A stretch of DNA of 64,000 nucleotides from Eumeta japonica (GCA_005406025.1 BGZK01000279.1:310001-374000); one strand, 5' to 3'. Shown: positions 25,461 through 37,435, counted from the first letter of the stretch. Notes: generated by a model not told the origin, from the letters alone. A program made the numbers and translations.

Positions 25461-27154
25461 TATTATTATTATTTAAACATTATGCCATACAAATACAATG
25501 TCGCATCCCTCTTAAAAGGTCGATTTAAAGTTACATCACTAATCGTCTACTTATTTTACACCCTTAACCTTTTATACTAACTTTATAAAGAGGCTCATAC
25601 AGATGTTTCGTTGTGGAAGCTTCAACTAAACAAAGACTTTTTTTCGAATTTAACCAAAGATAGTTTATTCAAATACGTGGAGATGTTTATGTGTAACTAA
25701 TCATATGACACTGAAATTTCAACATAGCCATTATTAGTAGGATTTACTTTGAATGATTGAATTTAAAGCTTCAAAAAATATAATCTATGAATACAATTCA
25801 TTATCCCAACAAGTATGTGATTTGAGTTAGAGGAATAATGATCTACTCGCATATTTCGTAAGCGGATCCTTTGTAATTGTTTGAATGTAAAAAAGTAACA
25901 ATTGTTATTGCTTTCCTTTTCTTTGTATAAATCAACGTTAGCGGGTTGCAGCAATCAGTCCTATTCTACAAGTGTTTTTTATGCAAATTTTCTACGAGTT
26001 CTTATTAGGAAATTTTAACGAAGAAAGTGTTGCATGTTCGTCGATCATTTGGCGCTATACATACTTAATTATCCATTGTAAGTTGGACACAGAGTCAAAG
26101 AAGGAAAAAGTTGCTTGTATTTCGGGAATCGCTTATTTTACGCATTGGAATCAGTCCACTCCGATGGCTTAATGTCGCACCAAAAACACATCATCAGACT
26201 TACAAGTAGTGGCCAATGGTGAGATGTTGGAGTAACATTTGACATTGATTTGATTTTCAATTAATTGATTGATTTGAAACGCAGACTATCAAGGTCGAGT
26301 TTGATAGGAGAGAAATCTAGAGACGAAGAATTATATATATCAAGCTATTCCCCGCACGATCAGGTGTAAAATTAAAATTAAAGTTTGTTTCATTTTATGA
26401 TTTACGCTCGCCGTTTAAAATTATCAATTCGACTGATTTTTTTTTTTAATTCTACCAAAACTATTCTAGGTAATATTACAAAACTTACTCTTCGTCTATG
26501 CCAAATTACATTATATTCCGCTGAGACGTTTAAGAGAGATTGAATGACAAAAGTCCAGATGAACTCACACGAAAGCGTAAATAGAATGCAACGTTTTCGC
26601 CTAATCACTTGGTTCGATAACTTCGCAAGTGGAAGTGACAAATGGGTCACTCGAGTGATACTTCTTAGGCGACGACTATACGACCTATAAGTAGACGAGA
26701 ATTGGGAGTGAAATTTCATGGATGCTTTACGTTCAGGCGCATTTGTTTACATCAGAGAGAAGAAAGAGGCAGCATATAGAAAAGGAGAAAGAGAGGTACA
26801 CATTCCTATGCCACGCGTGTGGAGCAAAAGAGAGCGACGTATGCGCAGCTGTACAAAGCGATAGAAGAAAATGGTTTCGCGCATGCGCGCTTTGTAGATA
26901 GTAAATGTATTTAAAATAGGAAAATTTTAAGAAAGATGACGTTTCTCAGTTTAAGGAGTTTTACTTCTATCGCGTGTCCAGTGCTGCACGCTCAATGTAT
27001 TTTATGTGACCCTCGTATACAACTGCCAGTAGCTCGACACCCAATATAAAAGGCAACGAATACCGAAATCGGTCTTCGTGGTATAATAAAAAATTCTGCA
27101 AGACCCTTGTGAAGCGATTTTTTTATTATTGTATCGTATTTTATTATTGAAGAC

Positions 27155-27390
27155 TTTTTTGGGGTTCCGTGTACCGGATTGAAAAAAACGGAACTCTTAT
27201 AGGATTACTTGTATGTCTGTTTATTCGCCTGTCACAGCCAATGTGCTTCAAAACCAATGAAACGGATAAGTTAAAAGGTGGTGCAGATATGAGCCCTATG
27301 ACAAAACCACGGATCTGTAATGTAAATAAATTATATTTGAATATGGGGATCACTCTTGGGGATAAAGTAGAAAATTAAAAAGCAAAAATT
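27155..27390 (+). repeat. Dispersed 'gggttccgt' repeat
   Basis: It opens with 'ttttttggggttccgtgtac', then 'aaaaaacggaactcttatag', then 'gtatgtctgtttattcgcctgtca' in two blocks. This is a recurrent lepidopteran sequence, probably the end of an old retroelement. The minus-strand fragment at 2880-2962 and the short piece at 29228-29245 look related. The open frames across it on both strands are incidental. Confidence 0.6.
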
Positions 27391-27422
27391 TAGCATACTG
27401 CGCCATGGAACGAACTGGCACG

Positions 27423-27423
<1 letters not shown>

Positions 27424-27454
<31 letters not shown>
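27424..27454. repeat. (AT)n microsatellite
   Basis: About 31 bp of uninterrupted AT dinucleotides immediately follow the dispersed repeat. Confidence 0.9.
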
Positions 27455-27457
<3 letters not shown>

Positions 27458-27712
27458 ATTGGAAATGTAAACAGATTTAGCTATTTAAGAAAATATATGA
27501 AAATTGGCAAACCTCCTTCCTTATCTCCGAAATTAATAAGCCGTAAATTTTGAAAAAAAATATAGTAAATGGTTCTTTAATTATAAATTATAGGAAAACC
27601 TACAAGATGACGTTTTCAAATAACATACTAAACCTGTTAAATTTTTTTGTATATGCAATACATGTACATACGCATTATATGGTATTAAATCACCACAGTT
27701 ATCAAACTATCA

Positions 27713-27786
27713 AGAGTAGTCGAATCACACTTAAAACCAAATAAACAATCAAGTTTATTTGGTTTTAAGTGTGATTCGACTACTCT
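27713..27786. repeat. Perfect 34-bp hairpin, 6-nt loop
   Basis: The left arm 27713-27746 (starts agagtagtcgaatcacac, ends ccaaataaac) and right arm 27753-27786 are exact complements separated by aatcaa. A perfect 34-bp stem is unusual for ageing intronic DNA and suggests a recent foldback event or a source of double-stranded RNA if transcribed. Confidence 0.9.
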
Positions 27787-29759
27787 GATATAAAAATTAA
27801 AAACGTTCCATGTCTGTTTCTGAAAGTCCAGATATATTTTAATGAAAAACTTTTTAGAGACATAACATATACGTGCTTTTCTTACACTATTGGAATAATT
27901 TTACAATCACATTGTGATTTGCATTGATGTTTGTAAATGAATGTAATATTATATTACGGAACTGTTTAGTAAAATTGGTTGGGGTGAACAGAAGTCATTG
28001 GGATGTCATTGTTTTGACGTCACTGTAATTGCGGGGCGCATATGAAGCTTTGAAAAATTATTTTTTTCAATTTCATCAACAAGTAATTACACAATATCAT
28101 GAAATTTATATAGATTTTATAAGGGAGTAGAATAGATTCTGGTGAATAAGAAATAGGATAAAAATAGAAAAAAATGTAAAGTAGTTGTAGAGGATGGAAT
28201 CGAGCATGCATCTTTCCCCAAATATTTATAGTTTCCTCCTTTTCTAGAACAAATTTTGCCAAAGTATCTAAGTATAACAGAAATATATCATTGAAAATAT
28301 ACAAAATAAATGAATAAACAAAACTCTACTTGGCCAGATGACGCTGCGCAGTGCGCGGCGCATGGGCGCTGATATTAAACTTAATATATAATAAACTACT
28401 GAACCCAACAGACTTTGCTTACCCGAACGTTGGCTTGCCTACTATTAGTGGGTTCAGCAAATGTTTTCACGATAAATTACGTGTGACATTAAGTTTGACC
28501 TTTGAACCTCATTAAAACAAAATTAAAAATGAGTTAAATTTTCCAGCGCTCTTCGTGAAATGTTCTACTTCATATCTATCGGAACGGAGAACAACAATTA
28601 ATATGTCAAAACAACGCTAAGCTACGACGCAAGTGTATCGATGCGTACTTCAAATATCACAGAATTCGATATCAAGGTCATCTACGGTACATAAACCTAC
28701 CTATTACAAACACAATAACTGTTACAAACACAATAATTCTAAAGTTCAGTTCAATTACTAATGAACTTCCCAGAAGATTTTAACGGCAGTTATTCAATTA
28801 AAAAACTGGTGGGGGCGGTGAAATATGTCCTGATGTGCGAAAATATAAATTTCGCTTAAGATGTTTAAAAAAATCTAGAAGCCGATCGCAGTGCTATCTA
28901 CCGGGTCCAATTGTAAACTTAAACCTTCCAGAGAACCTACTGAAACACATACAAAAAATCATAATCGGTCTAGACGTTTAGGAGTTCGTACTTACACGTA
29001 CAGACAAATTATATACATATAAAGATAAGATCGTCAACTTATTTATTAACAGAAGAATAGATAAAAAATGAATGGAAAGAAAAATTAATTCAAAAGGAAC
29101 ATAATAAAGAACCCGTCCTATACAAATTCCGTGTAAAAGACTTGAAAAGGAGCGCGAAAACGTAGAAAAGAGTTGTGGCCACCATGCCGAAAGGGAACCG
29201 GTGTAGTGCAAAGCGGATTCGCGATCCGAGGGTTCCGTACTTCAACATTTATGTTACGGATTTATAAAAGAATGTGCTTTATTTCATTGAGTCAAGGTTA
29301 CTTGGAGCGGGCCTGACTGATAATTGACTTGAGCTACAGCAAAAACAACAAACAAAAAAAATGAAAAAAGCAAATTTAATGGACGGGACGTAGTATAATA
29401 GTTCATTAATTTTTCTTTTTTAATATCTGATAGATAACACACACTATGTGAAAATGTCCTTTGACAAACTATTACGATTCAAAAAATGCCAATTCGTAAA
29501 ATCAGGATAAATCGACGAAGGGATGGACAGGGTGGCTCAGTGTTTGGGTCCCGTTGGCACTCCGCGCACGGAACCCTGAAACACCTGCCCGCGTCAGCAT
29601 TCAGATAAATCGTTACTGACCGAAAAGAAGATAAATCTTATCTTTTAAGGCTTGTGAGAAATTTTCTTTTGCTATGCACAGTGTTTTCTTTTTCAAAGCT
29701 AATAAAATTATAATTGCTTCCAGTCATGTTTCTGCAACAAAATTTTTAATAATAATAAT
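27787..29759. other. No gene; tRNA-like A-box at 29527
   Basis: Nothing coding is supported. Around 29527-29590 'ggtggctcagtgtttgggtc' resembles an RNA polymerase III A box of a tRNA-derived SINE, but no good B box follows. A 15-bp direct duplication (ttacaaacacaataa) lies at about 28705-28736. A TGACGTCA octamer occurs near 28013. Confidence 0.35.
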
Positions 29760-30084
29760 TTGTCATTATAATAATTTCAAATTTCAAATTTATTTATTAC
29801 CAGTAAAACAATTACAGATATCCCGAAAAGTATACAGAGTAGATTACATGTATAAAAAACAAGAATATCTGTCCCATAGAGATGATTTCCATCTGTACAT
29901 AGGACTGGCATAATATATCCAACATTGCTAATACTATAAATTAATTACTATAATTTCATAATTTAAAAACTACAAAAACCCAAACCTAAGAAACTACAGA
30001 AACTCACTACTCAATATTAAAGTTTTTTATCCACTTAGTCAGTTTTATTTTAATAGATTTTTTACTACCAACTAACATTTTTAG
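29760..30084 (-). mobile_element. 5'-truncated LINE 3' end, second copy
   Basis: On the minus strand the last residues of the reverse transcriptase tail (…KWIKNFNIE stop) are followed by the same 3' UTR as at 11700-12170, with only scattered differences. It ends in a TTTGAAA-type simple tail (29775-29792, minus strand aaatttgaaatttgaaatta). Only about 30 codons remain. Truncation ends abruptly at 30084, next to a perfect hairpin. Confidence 0.8.
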
Positions 30085-30124
30085 ACAATTAGAAATTATT
30101 TTTAACAAAATAATTTCTAATTGT
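30085..30124. repeat. Perfect 18-bp hairpin at LINE truncation point
   Basis: acaattagaaattatttt (30085-30102), loop taac, exact complement (30107-30124). It abuts the 5' truncation point of the LINE copy, so it may have formed by template switching or microhomology repair at integration. Confidence 0.8.
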
Positions 30125-30321
30125 AATGTGTTTTCCAATGTCACCCTAAATAAAGGCTTCAACCCCAAAGCGGAAAAAGAGTTAATTTATGCCCAGTAAA
30201 ATTGATCAAGACATAAAATATTGAAAAAAACATTCCATGTGAGTTAATGATAATAATTTTTCCTGGTTTTGTCTGGTGTTTAGTAGATATTAATTGGAAT
30301 GAGGAGAGGAATTTACCTTCA

Positions 30322-30490
30322 ACTAGGTTTTCGGCCGCGGATTCGCCCGCGTGGACATAGAATGTGTTTCTTTACCTTTTGTATTGAACGATTTTGCTGT
30401 CAATCTCAATCGTCATCTCGCTTTCAATAATTTAGTCCCGATGTTGTTCCTGATTTCGATTCCGGTCGCGTACTCGTTTCTAATTATTGG
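30322..30490 (+). repeat. Dispersed repeat with 'cccgcg' head and pyrimidine tail
   Basis: Head 'actaggttttcggccgcgg' then 'attcgcccgcgtggacatag', followed by 'cctgatttcgattccggtcg'. It aligns with 25212 (same 'gtggacatag' block) and with 6020. Confidence 0.6.
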
Positions 30491-31159
30491 ACTAGAACAT
30501 GTTGAATGGACGCAATGAGTCTTAAATTCATTGGAATCAATGACTATATAGATATTTGGTGTCTGACTTTTGACATGGATCAATTTATAAGTTCATTTAA
30601 GAATTAAGTGAATATAAACCTTACTTAGTTGTCTTATATATTTAACGTAAATAAAGTAATATATATATGTGTGCTCATAATATCAAATCGTAGTTAGGAT
30701 TTTTTAAATTTTCCATTTGAAATAGGTACCGTTGCATTTGATTGTACTCTAATATTTGAAGGTCAATACTCATATTTTACCGGCAAAACCCATTGAACCT
30801 TCGATTTCGGTCAAGAATTAAAATAAACAACCGATTGTTTGGTCCAAATAGAAAACATAGTAAGATCATATTTAAACGGATACGAAATTGGCGCGATTTC
30901 CAGAAAGAATGATATTCATTATCATTCGTTCTAGAATAGAATAGAAGAAGTTATGTAATTCTACATTCCATTGTGATATTCTGTATTTGAATAAATAGGG
31001 TTGTTGCCATCATAAACAAAAAAATGTGAAAGTATGTAATTATGATAATTTATTGAATGGGAAACAGGAATATATTGATTTCCGATCAAGAAATCACGAT
31101 TTCCATTTATTATTTTAAGTTTAAATTCGTACTTTTTTAATCTGTATATCACGTGACCA

Positions 31160-31640
31160 AAAACGCTATCCGCCATGATTATGCCGAGTGTGACGTCACT
31201 ATCGACTAAACAAAACAAAGTACGACTAACGTGTGATACATTATTGTTAGGTTATGATTATGATAGAGATGGTGTTAGATTTATATTTGTAAATATATAG
31301 ATAGAAGTATTTACACTTACATTAAAGTGATCCTCACATAAGTACAGATCGCTTTTCGTAGAAAATGATTTCGGATCTCGTCTTGCGAGTTCTAACCAAA
31401 CAGTTCTCATTTCGATGTCATTTGGCACTTTGATAAACAATTTTCCAGGGGTTTTAACACTAGAACTTTTACAATTCGTCACTAAACAGTAATGATAACG
31501 ATTCATGTCGTTTAATAGCGCAAGATATGGCAAAAAACGCGAATTTAAGTTAATTAATCTAACCTTAGATTTGACGTTTTGTTTGTTTACTCGATAGTGA
31601 CGTCATACCGAAATAACGTGGCGACCAGCGTTTCCGCGAG
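31160..31640 (-). mobile_element. Short TIR element carrying an intact THAP first exon
   Basis: The left arm (about 31163-31215, core 'gtgacgtcactatcgac' then taaacaaaaca) is inverted at about 31570-31635 (core 'ctcgatagtgacgtcata'). The match extends outward through 'aaacgct..tcgcca' on both sides, giving imperfect terminal repeats of roughly 50-60 bp. The interior is only about 350 bp and consists almost wholly of a THAP exon and its splice donor. The shared TGACGTCAC-N6-AGTAAACA core links it to 8490-9230. No transposase catalytic region is present, and a target-site duplication was not resolved. Confidence 0.75.
31321..31506 (-). CDS. THAP zinc-finger domain exon (partial, first exon)
   Basis: From the Met at 31506 the 62-residue product has the THAP C2CH signature: C7-x4-C12, KLFIKVP with conserved F and P, TVW at 35-37, ARRDPKS, and CEDHF at 57-61. 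It is uninterrupted. The reading frame then meets AAT|GTAAGT (donor at 31320/31319), so the natural message would splice to an exon not present here. If unspliced, the frame runs 20 more residues (VSVNTS...) to a stop at 31258, giving a short THAP-only protein. An alternative upstream in-frame Met lies at 31533. THAP domains recognise short DNA motifs, often the ends of their own transposon. The protein would therefore act as a DNA binder without catalysis, if expressed. The AVPTIF box is missing, so folding is uncertain. Confidence 0.75.
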
Positions 31641-32396
31641 AATTTAAAGTGATTAAAATTTGAAAGGTGTTTTAGGACTACTTAACGAACGTATTTTGAT
31701 AAAATAAAAAATCTAGTGAAAAATGGCTATGTTTTAAATATTTTGACATACTTTTCAAAAAAGTGTCAAATACCCTATTCACATTTTACGCACTCCCACG
31801 TGTCTTTCTCCGTATATCTTTGTTTCCGTCTAATAGCGGGTGTTCGGTGCTCTCGGCCCTTGTCATATAATACTCGGCGCAAACGCCCCCGCACGTGTCG
31901 TATATTCAATCTGACCTTTTCAATTTTACCAATTAAATTGAAATATTCCAACTGGAAAATTAGAATGTTCATAACGTCTATTGTGGATTTCCGCGAATTA
32001 ACACCTCACACAATAGAACATTGCTAGTCTAGGTCTTTTCTTTGATTTCAATAAAAGCTGGTTAAGTCGAAGTATATGTCCAATGATGAAGTAGCGGTGA
32101 ATAAATACGCCATGTGGGCTGGCGTTTTGACCCTACGCGTGTTTGATGGTCGCGTATGCGATTTTGTATCTTGATCTGAGGAATTGAAGAATGCATTTTT
32201 GTTTACAATAATATTTTTGTTCCTACTAATACACTAGATGTCTGGTCTCAGATTAAGTAAATACACACATATAGAGCAAGTCGTTTATATACATACCTAT
32301 ATGGCTAATTTACCCATCCAGAAATTGAACATTGGATCTTTCGTCTTTGGAGCAAGCGTCTTACACCCTAGGCTATGAAGACATGCATACATAATA

Positions 32397-32458
32397 AATA
32401 TTTGTGCATGAACGTAACATAAACATATGTTACGTTCGTACACAAATACAAATATTTT
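32397..32458. repeat. Imperfect hairpin
   Basis: aaatatttgt…atgaacgtaacata pairs with tatgttacgttcgt…acaaatattt around a short loop at about 32420-32424, with a few-base bulge on the right arm. It is AT-rich and of unknown origin. Confidence 0.6.
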
Positions 32459-32779
32459 CTTGTGTGACGTTATAAAAGCTTCAGATGACGAAACAAATTC
32501 ACGAAAAGCGAATTTAAATTGTCTACAAAACTACCGATCAATTCCTTGAATTAAAATGCACCATATTATTATATTGAACTACAAGAAATAGGAGAAAATT
32601 TAAATGCATTACATTTGTGCGTTTCTCTGCTATCGACTAGTGTTGTCATTCCGATTTAAGATAGAATACGTCTTTAAAATCATGTTTATCACGTATCAGC
32701 CGGCATTGTATTCCAGAATTAGAAACGGGACAAACGATCCTATTACATCCGTATAATAGACGGAACAAAATATCGAGTC

Positions 32780-33238
32780 TCACGTGAACTTAAACTCGTG
32801 TGTCGTTCTCCGGGTTCGATAAACACGAAAACAGTTAACTGGCGGACGCAATAAGAACGAGCTATTTCGGGGGCGTGTACAGAAGGTCTAGCGAATACAA
32901 AAACAGTGCTCGCTGGCATTCATAATATTATCGGCGTCCCGGCGATGTGTTCGCACGGTAATAGCTCAGCTGACGCGGAACGTTGAACAGGCCCGTCCGT
33001 CTGTGTGTATTTTGAAACGGGCGTTTTATTAGATAACCGATTCCGTTACGTGCCGACTGTCGGCCGGACGCGCCTGTCGTCGACGCGAATACGGACCGTG
33101 GGTCGAATCGCTGTTCACCTTCCGCGAGACGAAGAAAATGTTCTTTGTGTAGTCGTGGCCTACTGTCGGCTGCGAGACGCAGCCCCTTCTGAAATATCGG
33201 ATGTGGTGGTTCCGCGCGTCGTTCGCTCAGTATGACAA
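32780..33238 (+). promoter_or_regulatory. CpG-rich block ending in a splice donor: candidate noncoding first exon/promoter
   Basis: This is one of the most CpG-rich unique stretches in the window (e.g. 'gtcggccggacgcgcctgtc' near 33060). It ends at a good donor, ACAA|GTAAGT, with GT at 33239-33240, after which sequence drops to AT-rich intron-like DNA. The open frame 33005-33235 lacks domain features, so the block looks untranslated. It lies 17 kb upstream and on the same strand as the Ser/Pro-rich exon at 50388, whose acceptor needs an upstream 5' UTR exon. The link is inferred. Confidence 0.4.
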
Positions 33239-33240
33239 GT

Positions 33241-35100
33241 AAGTAAAACCGGAAAGGTCTGTCTGTCGTATAATTAAATATAATTTAAGATATAGGCGTT
33301 TACGATTAAAACTGCCAACTCAAACTCTATAGGTCTATATAAAAACAAAAAATTCATTTCAATGTAACGTGGAAATTATATTAACTTTCATGTTTTGAAA
33401 ACTGTTTATTTGTTACTATTTTATTATGAATATGCAATTATCTTATATAATGCGTTCCTATTTAAAATATTGAATCATACTAGCATTGTGTCATTTTTCA
33501 AAATTCATATTTTTCGTTGTTTTTTCTTGTTTTATAAATAGTTCCAACTCCTGCAAAGCTGTGACTCATTTAAGTTAATGTTGTGAAGCCAAAAATGTGT
33601 GACGCTATCTTCTGCAATTCGATAATTTAAACTGGAGTTCAATATAATTTAATAAGTTGTATAAGAGTACGAAAGCGCATTTTTTTTTTGCTAGAACAGT
33701 TTGTGACTAAATTTAAGTATATTTTCTATTGATATTTACAGTAATGATATTCTATAGTTTGTTTTATAGCATCTAAATCATTTGAGTCTCCTATTCATAG
33801 ATCGTGTGCTCGAGATTAAAATATTCTGTAAATAGAAATTATATCTTTCGAACGTTGACATAGCGGTTAAAAATCCTCGCTTTTCATAGGCAGATCAGAA
33901 AGTTTGCTTTTTACGACTATATTTGCGATAATTTCATATTTTTAAAGTAGATGATAAGAGATATGCGACAAGTACGAAAGTAGAGAAAGAGAGGATATAT
34001 GAGGAGATTTTCTCGAAAACTTTGTATGCGTTGTGCGTTTACGACAGTCTTCGCAAAACGTCTTCGGCGGGTCCAAATAAAACGCGTGATCGTTTTATTG
34101 ACGAAATTCTACGGCGTTTTCAATAAAACCGTATTTTATACATTGCGAGTGAAGTATGGGAAGATAGACTTCCTTTCGGTCATTCCTTCTCATGAATCTA
34201 CTTCTACTATCAGGTAGAAGAGATCGTTTATGTCTTCCTTTAAGGACAACTCTTTTTCCCTTATTAGTGTAATTAACTTTATACTCTTTAATACACACAT
34301 AAAACTACTTCCTATTCATGTCCGAAATACTGGCAATGCACCGGTGAATCCTCTAGGATTGCGAGTGACCATGCTTCTGATTGTCCACCTGCCCTTCGAA
34401 CATGCCATAGAAAATACCACTATTATAATATTTCAATAAACCTTGGCTCATATAGAATTCACCCGTCTCTTTGCACATAACAGATTATTCACCATTGCAA
34501 ATAAAACGAAGGTATTAAAAAAAAACTACTTTTAAACACAACTCACACAAACGGCAGAATGAAATACAACTATAGTAGTACATTCTCAACAAGATAATAT
34601 TTTAGCCTAATACTACTAAACTCTTAGGAAATGAGAACAAAGTTGGAACAAAGTAGGAACAAAGTTGTTTAAACTCGTATGTACCCTTCCTTATTTACTT
34701 TTGAAACATCGCATGATGTGTAAACACACACATAAACACGTTTGCTTTGGTCTCAAAAATTAAACAACAATGAGTACTGTAATTAAAATGTTTCACACAA
34801 AAAAGAAATCATCTTAAAGACAAGCAAATCTGTTAAGAAGAAATAGCTCTGCGTGTTTTCTAAACAAATAAATTAAGGCAGAAGTAAACCGTACGGACGA
34901 GTTGTCAAAGACATTCTAAAAGATTTTCCACGGAATTTTTTTTTTATAAACGTTCTCTTCTTTCCCCATTCAGAGCTTTCGAAATAAATAGAATAAATTG
35001 GCAACGAACAGAATTAAGGTCGTTCCGGGAGAAGTTGTGCAATCGTTACGTGATACGTTACGAGACTTTGAACTGATATGTACCGAACAATCTTCGCCTC
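33241..35100. other. No gene; AT-rich, probably intron
   Basis: Short open frames at 33999-34217 and 34230-34439 have no recognisable domain or splice context. No transposon was identified. Confidence 0.45.
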
Positions 35101-35270
35101 TACAGTACAACGCACGAAACTCTGCCGCTGTGAAGTTCGTTACGAAAGCGTCGCATCGGCGTAAAATAAGCAAGCGGGGGAGAAGAAAGAAGGGTCGGGC
35201 AGCGTTGAACCTGCGCGTTATATCATTCGCAGTCAATTCAGAGTGGTAGACTTTCATGCGTTGTACTGTA
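35101..35270. mobile_element. Small MITE (170 bp), TA-bounded
   Basis: The left end tacagtacaacgcacgaaac and the inverted right end tacagtacaacgcatgaaag match over about 30 bp with a few mismatches, and each end begins at a TA. The interior contains 'gccgctgtgaagttcgttac' and 'aagcgtcgcatcggcgtaaa'. The same interior recurs in the foldback at 44931-45350 and the fragment at 57022-57137. The K/R-rich open frame over it (34998-35249) is an artefact of this purine-rich element. Confidence 0.8.
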
Positions 35271-37176
35271 CGTGCGAATTGTATATCTTATTGTGTGCCG
35301 GTAAGAGATATCTAATTATAATAATAGACAATGGAATTCCCTTTACGCGCAAAACCACAAATCCGTTTTCGGCGAGGGCCTCTCGAGTTAGATAATTCGG
35401 AATGAGGCGAAACGATGTACATAATGATATTTGCGTACACTCCGTTGAAGGATTCTAAGAATACCCAACTTCTATGAAAAAAAAATATATCCTCACGCCG
35501 TCATTCCTAATACGGGGTTGCTAGAGACCGTACACTCGGTACGCACTCATGTTTCGTAGTGTGAAACCGATAAACGACAGGTTGCGAGCCCATAGCCGTC
35601 TGTAGTTTTCTCGATAAACGTAAAGGTGAAGAGTACCATAGATTTATCCTCATAATAAAAACGTTATGTTATGAGTTAAATTTGTTTTACGTCTGTTTGT
35701 CTGCAGTTTATGACCTATTTTTTTTTCAACTACAAAAAAGGTATCGAACTGAAAATAATAAACATGCAGACCTTGTTCACCCTTTAAAGTACTGCCAAAA
35801 AAAAAGGGAGTTTCGGAATATAAATATATAATGTGATAATAGACATTTTAGTATTACATGTTAATTTTAAACTAAGTGGAACTGCACTTATATTATTTTA
35901 AGTGTCGTAATAAATTTGGTATTTCTTTAACCTTTGAACCCTAATCAAAGCAATGGACGACGCCGATAAACAGGGAATGTTTTCTGTAAAGCTTTTAGGA
36001 CCGCCGTAAAAGCTGCAAACAAGTGCCTGTCGCTGTTCGCGAAGCGACTGGGCCCGTACTTGAAATACAAACGAGTTTAATCTACTGTATGGTCACTAGT
36101 ACATTTATTCTTAGACATAAATTTATGGAAACCGACTACAGTGCTAGTATTGATCTTCAGCCGCCAGTTTACCACCGAAAATACAAGTATTTATATTTTT
36201 TAAGTATTATAAAAATGTACGAGTGCGATGCAAGTTGCGAGCACTGTCACTCGGGCGCGCGTAGGTCGGTAAGGTTTTTTAGGTATGAAGGCATGCAGCA
36301 GACTTTCTAAGACAGTTCCTGCTTGTGAGACGTAAGGGAAGAAGAAGCACTTATTTAAATATGTAGCGACTCAACGATAGACTCATTACCATAAAGTGTA
36401 ATAATACTTTACCAATGTCCGTAGTCATACCGAAGACAGCTCGATACTTAATCAAATATGTAGTTTGGTTATTTTTTGAAACTTCGCGTTCACAAGATGG
36501 TAAAATATTGATTTGATTGGATGCGGTGTCAATGGTTACTGATGTTCCAAAAACCAAAAAAATGTTCTAGACGTCATTGAACAGTAGTGTATAGATTTTT
36601 CTCCAATAATTGGTTTTTCTAAGTCATAAGTTGAAGTAGTACGATTTATAGTCGTAAATTTATTTGTTTTAGAAATAAAATTAGAAGACAAAATTACCTT
36701 TTTATGTCACCATGATCGCGCCGGGCGTTAAATAAGAGCGTTTTAAATTATGTTATGAAATATGTTTATTATTTAATATAAAAAATCCGTGGACGAAATT
36801 AATGAGATGTTATATTTGAAAAAATGCAACGTTTCATTGATTTATTTTTAACTTCTTCAGGTATATTTTAAGGTTAACATCCTCGTAACTGAACTCTTGT
36901 AATTGTTACTACGTCAAATATAACATTAGTAAGATCTGACTGATTTAAAACATGTATGCGGGCTTTTAAATTACTCATGACTAATAAAAATACAAAGTAA
37001 TTTAAATAATTATTAGCAGGAAATCTTTATTATCTGTTTACAAAAAAAAAAACTACAGTTTGATCAAATCAAGTTCAAGTGCATTAAATATAAAATCATT
37101 GATCATCATCATCAATGCATTACCATGCCAGTGACCGTACAGCAGAAACCTTGTAAAATGCTTCATAAATAAAAAT
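35271..37176. other. No gene recognised
   Basis: AT-rich sequence with short unremarkable frames (for example 36023-36310). No repeats large enough to name. Confidence 0.45.
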
Positions 37177-37272
37177 ATCACCCAATAATTAATGTATATC
37201 ATCCAATATATAGTATATCATCCAATAGTTGATATACATATAATAAATCACCCAATAGTTAATATACATCCA
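37177..37272. repeat. Short tandem repeat of about 20-30 bp units
   Basis: Four variants of 'tatca(c/t)ccaata' followed by 'gttgatatacat' or 'atatagta' occur in succession (37178, 37198, 37217, 37247). Units are imperfect and of unequal length. Confidence 0.7.
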
Positions 37273-37435
37273 GCTTCGGCGACAAATGAACCATTACTTA
37301 TTACCGTCGTTTAATAAATAGATAGATTCATCAGAATCTGGGAAAGAAAAAATTGTTTAGTAATAAAATATAATGCATCTGTTAGGCGTTGAATATATTA
37401 AGATTTTAACTATTTTATTAGACCATAGAACAATG

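Noticed and set aside
27144..27378. Overlapping frames on both strands (69 residues each)
   Set aside because: Both lie within the dispersed 'gggttccgt' repeat and have no domain.
32312..32384. Minus-strand tRNA-like A and B boxes
   Set aside because: The A-box-like 'tagcctaggg' is acceptable but the B box is poor and no cloverleaf can be drawn, so neither a tRNA nor a confident SINE.
33005..33235. 76-residue open frame ending near a donor
   Set aside because: It closes with a stop before the donor, has no domain features, and its composition follows the CpG island; treated as untranslated.
34998..35249. K/R-rich 83-residue open frame
   Set aside because: It overlaps the 170-bp MITE at 35101-35270; the same sequence recurs as noncoding repeat at 45 and 57 kb.
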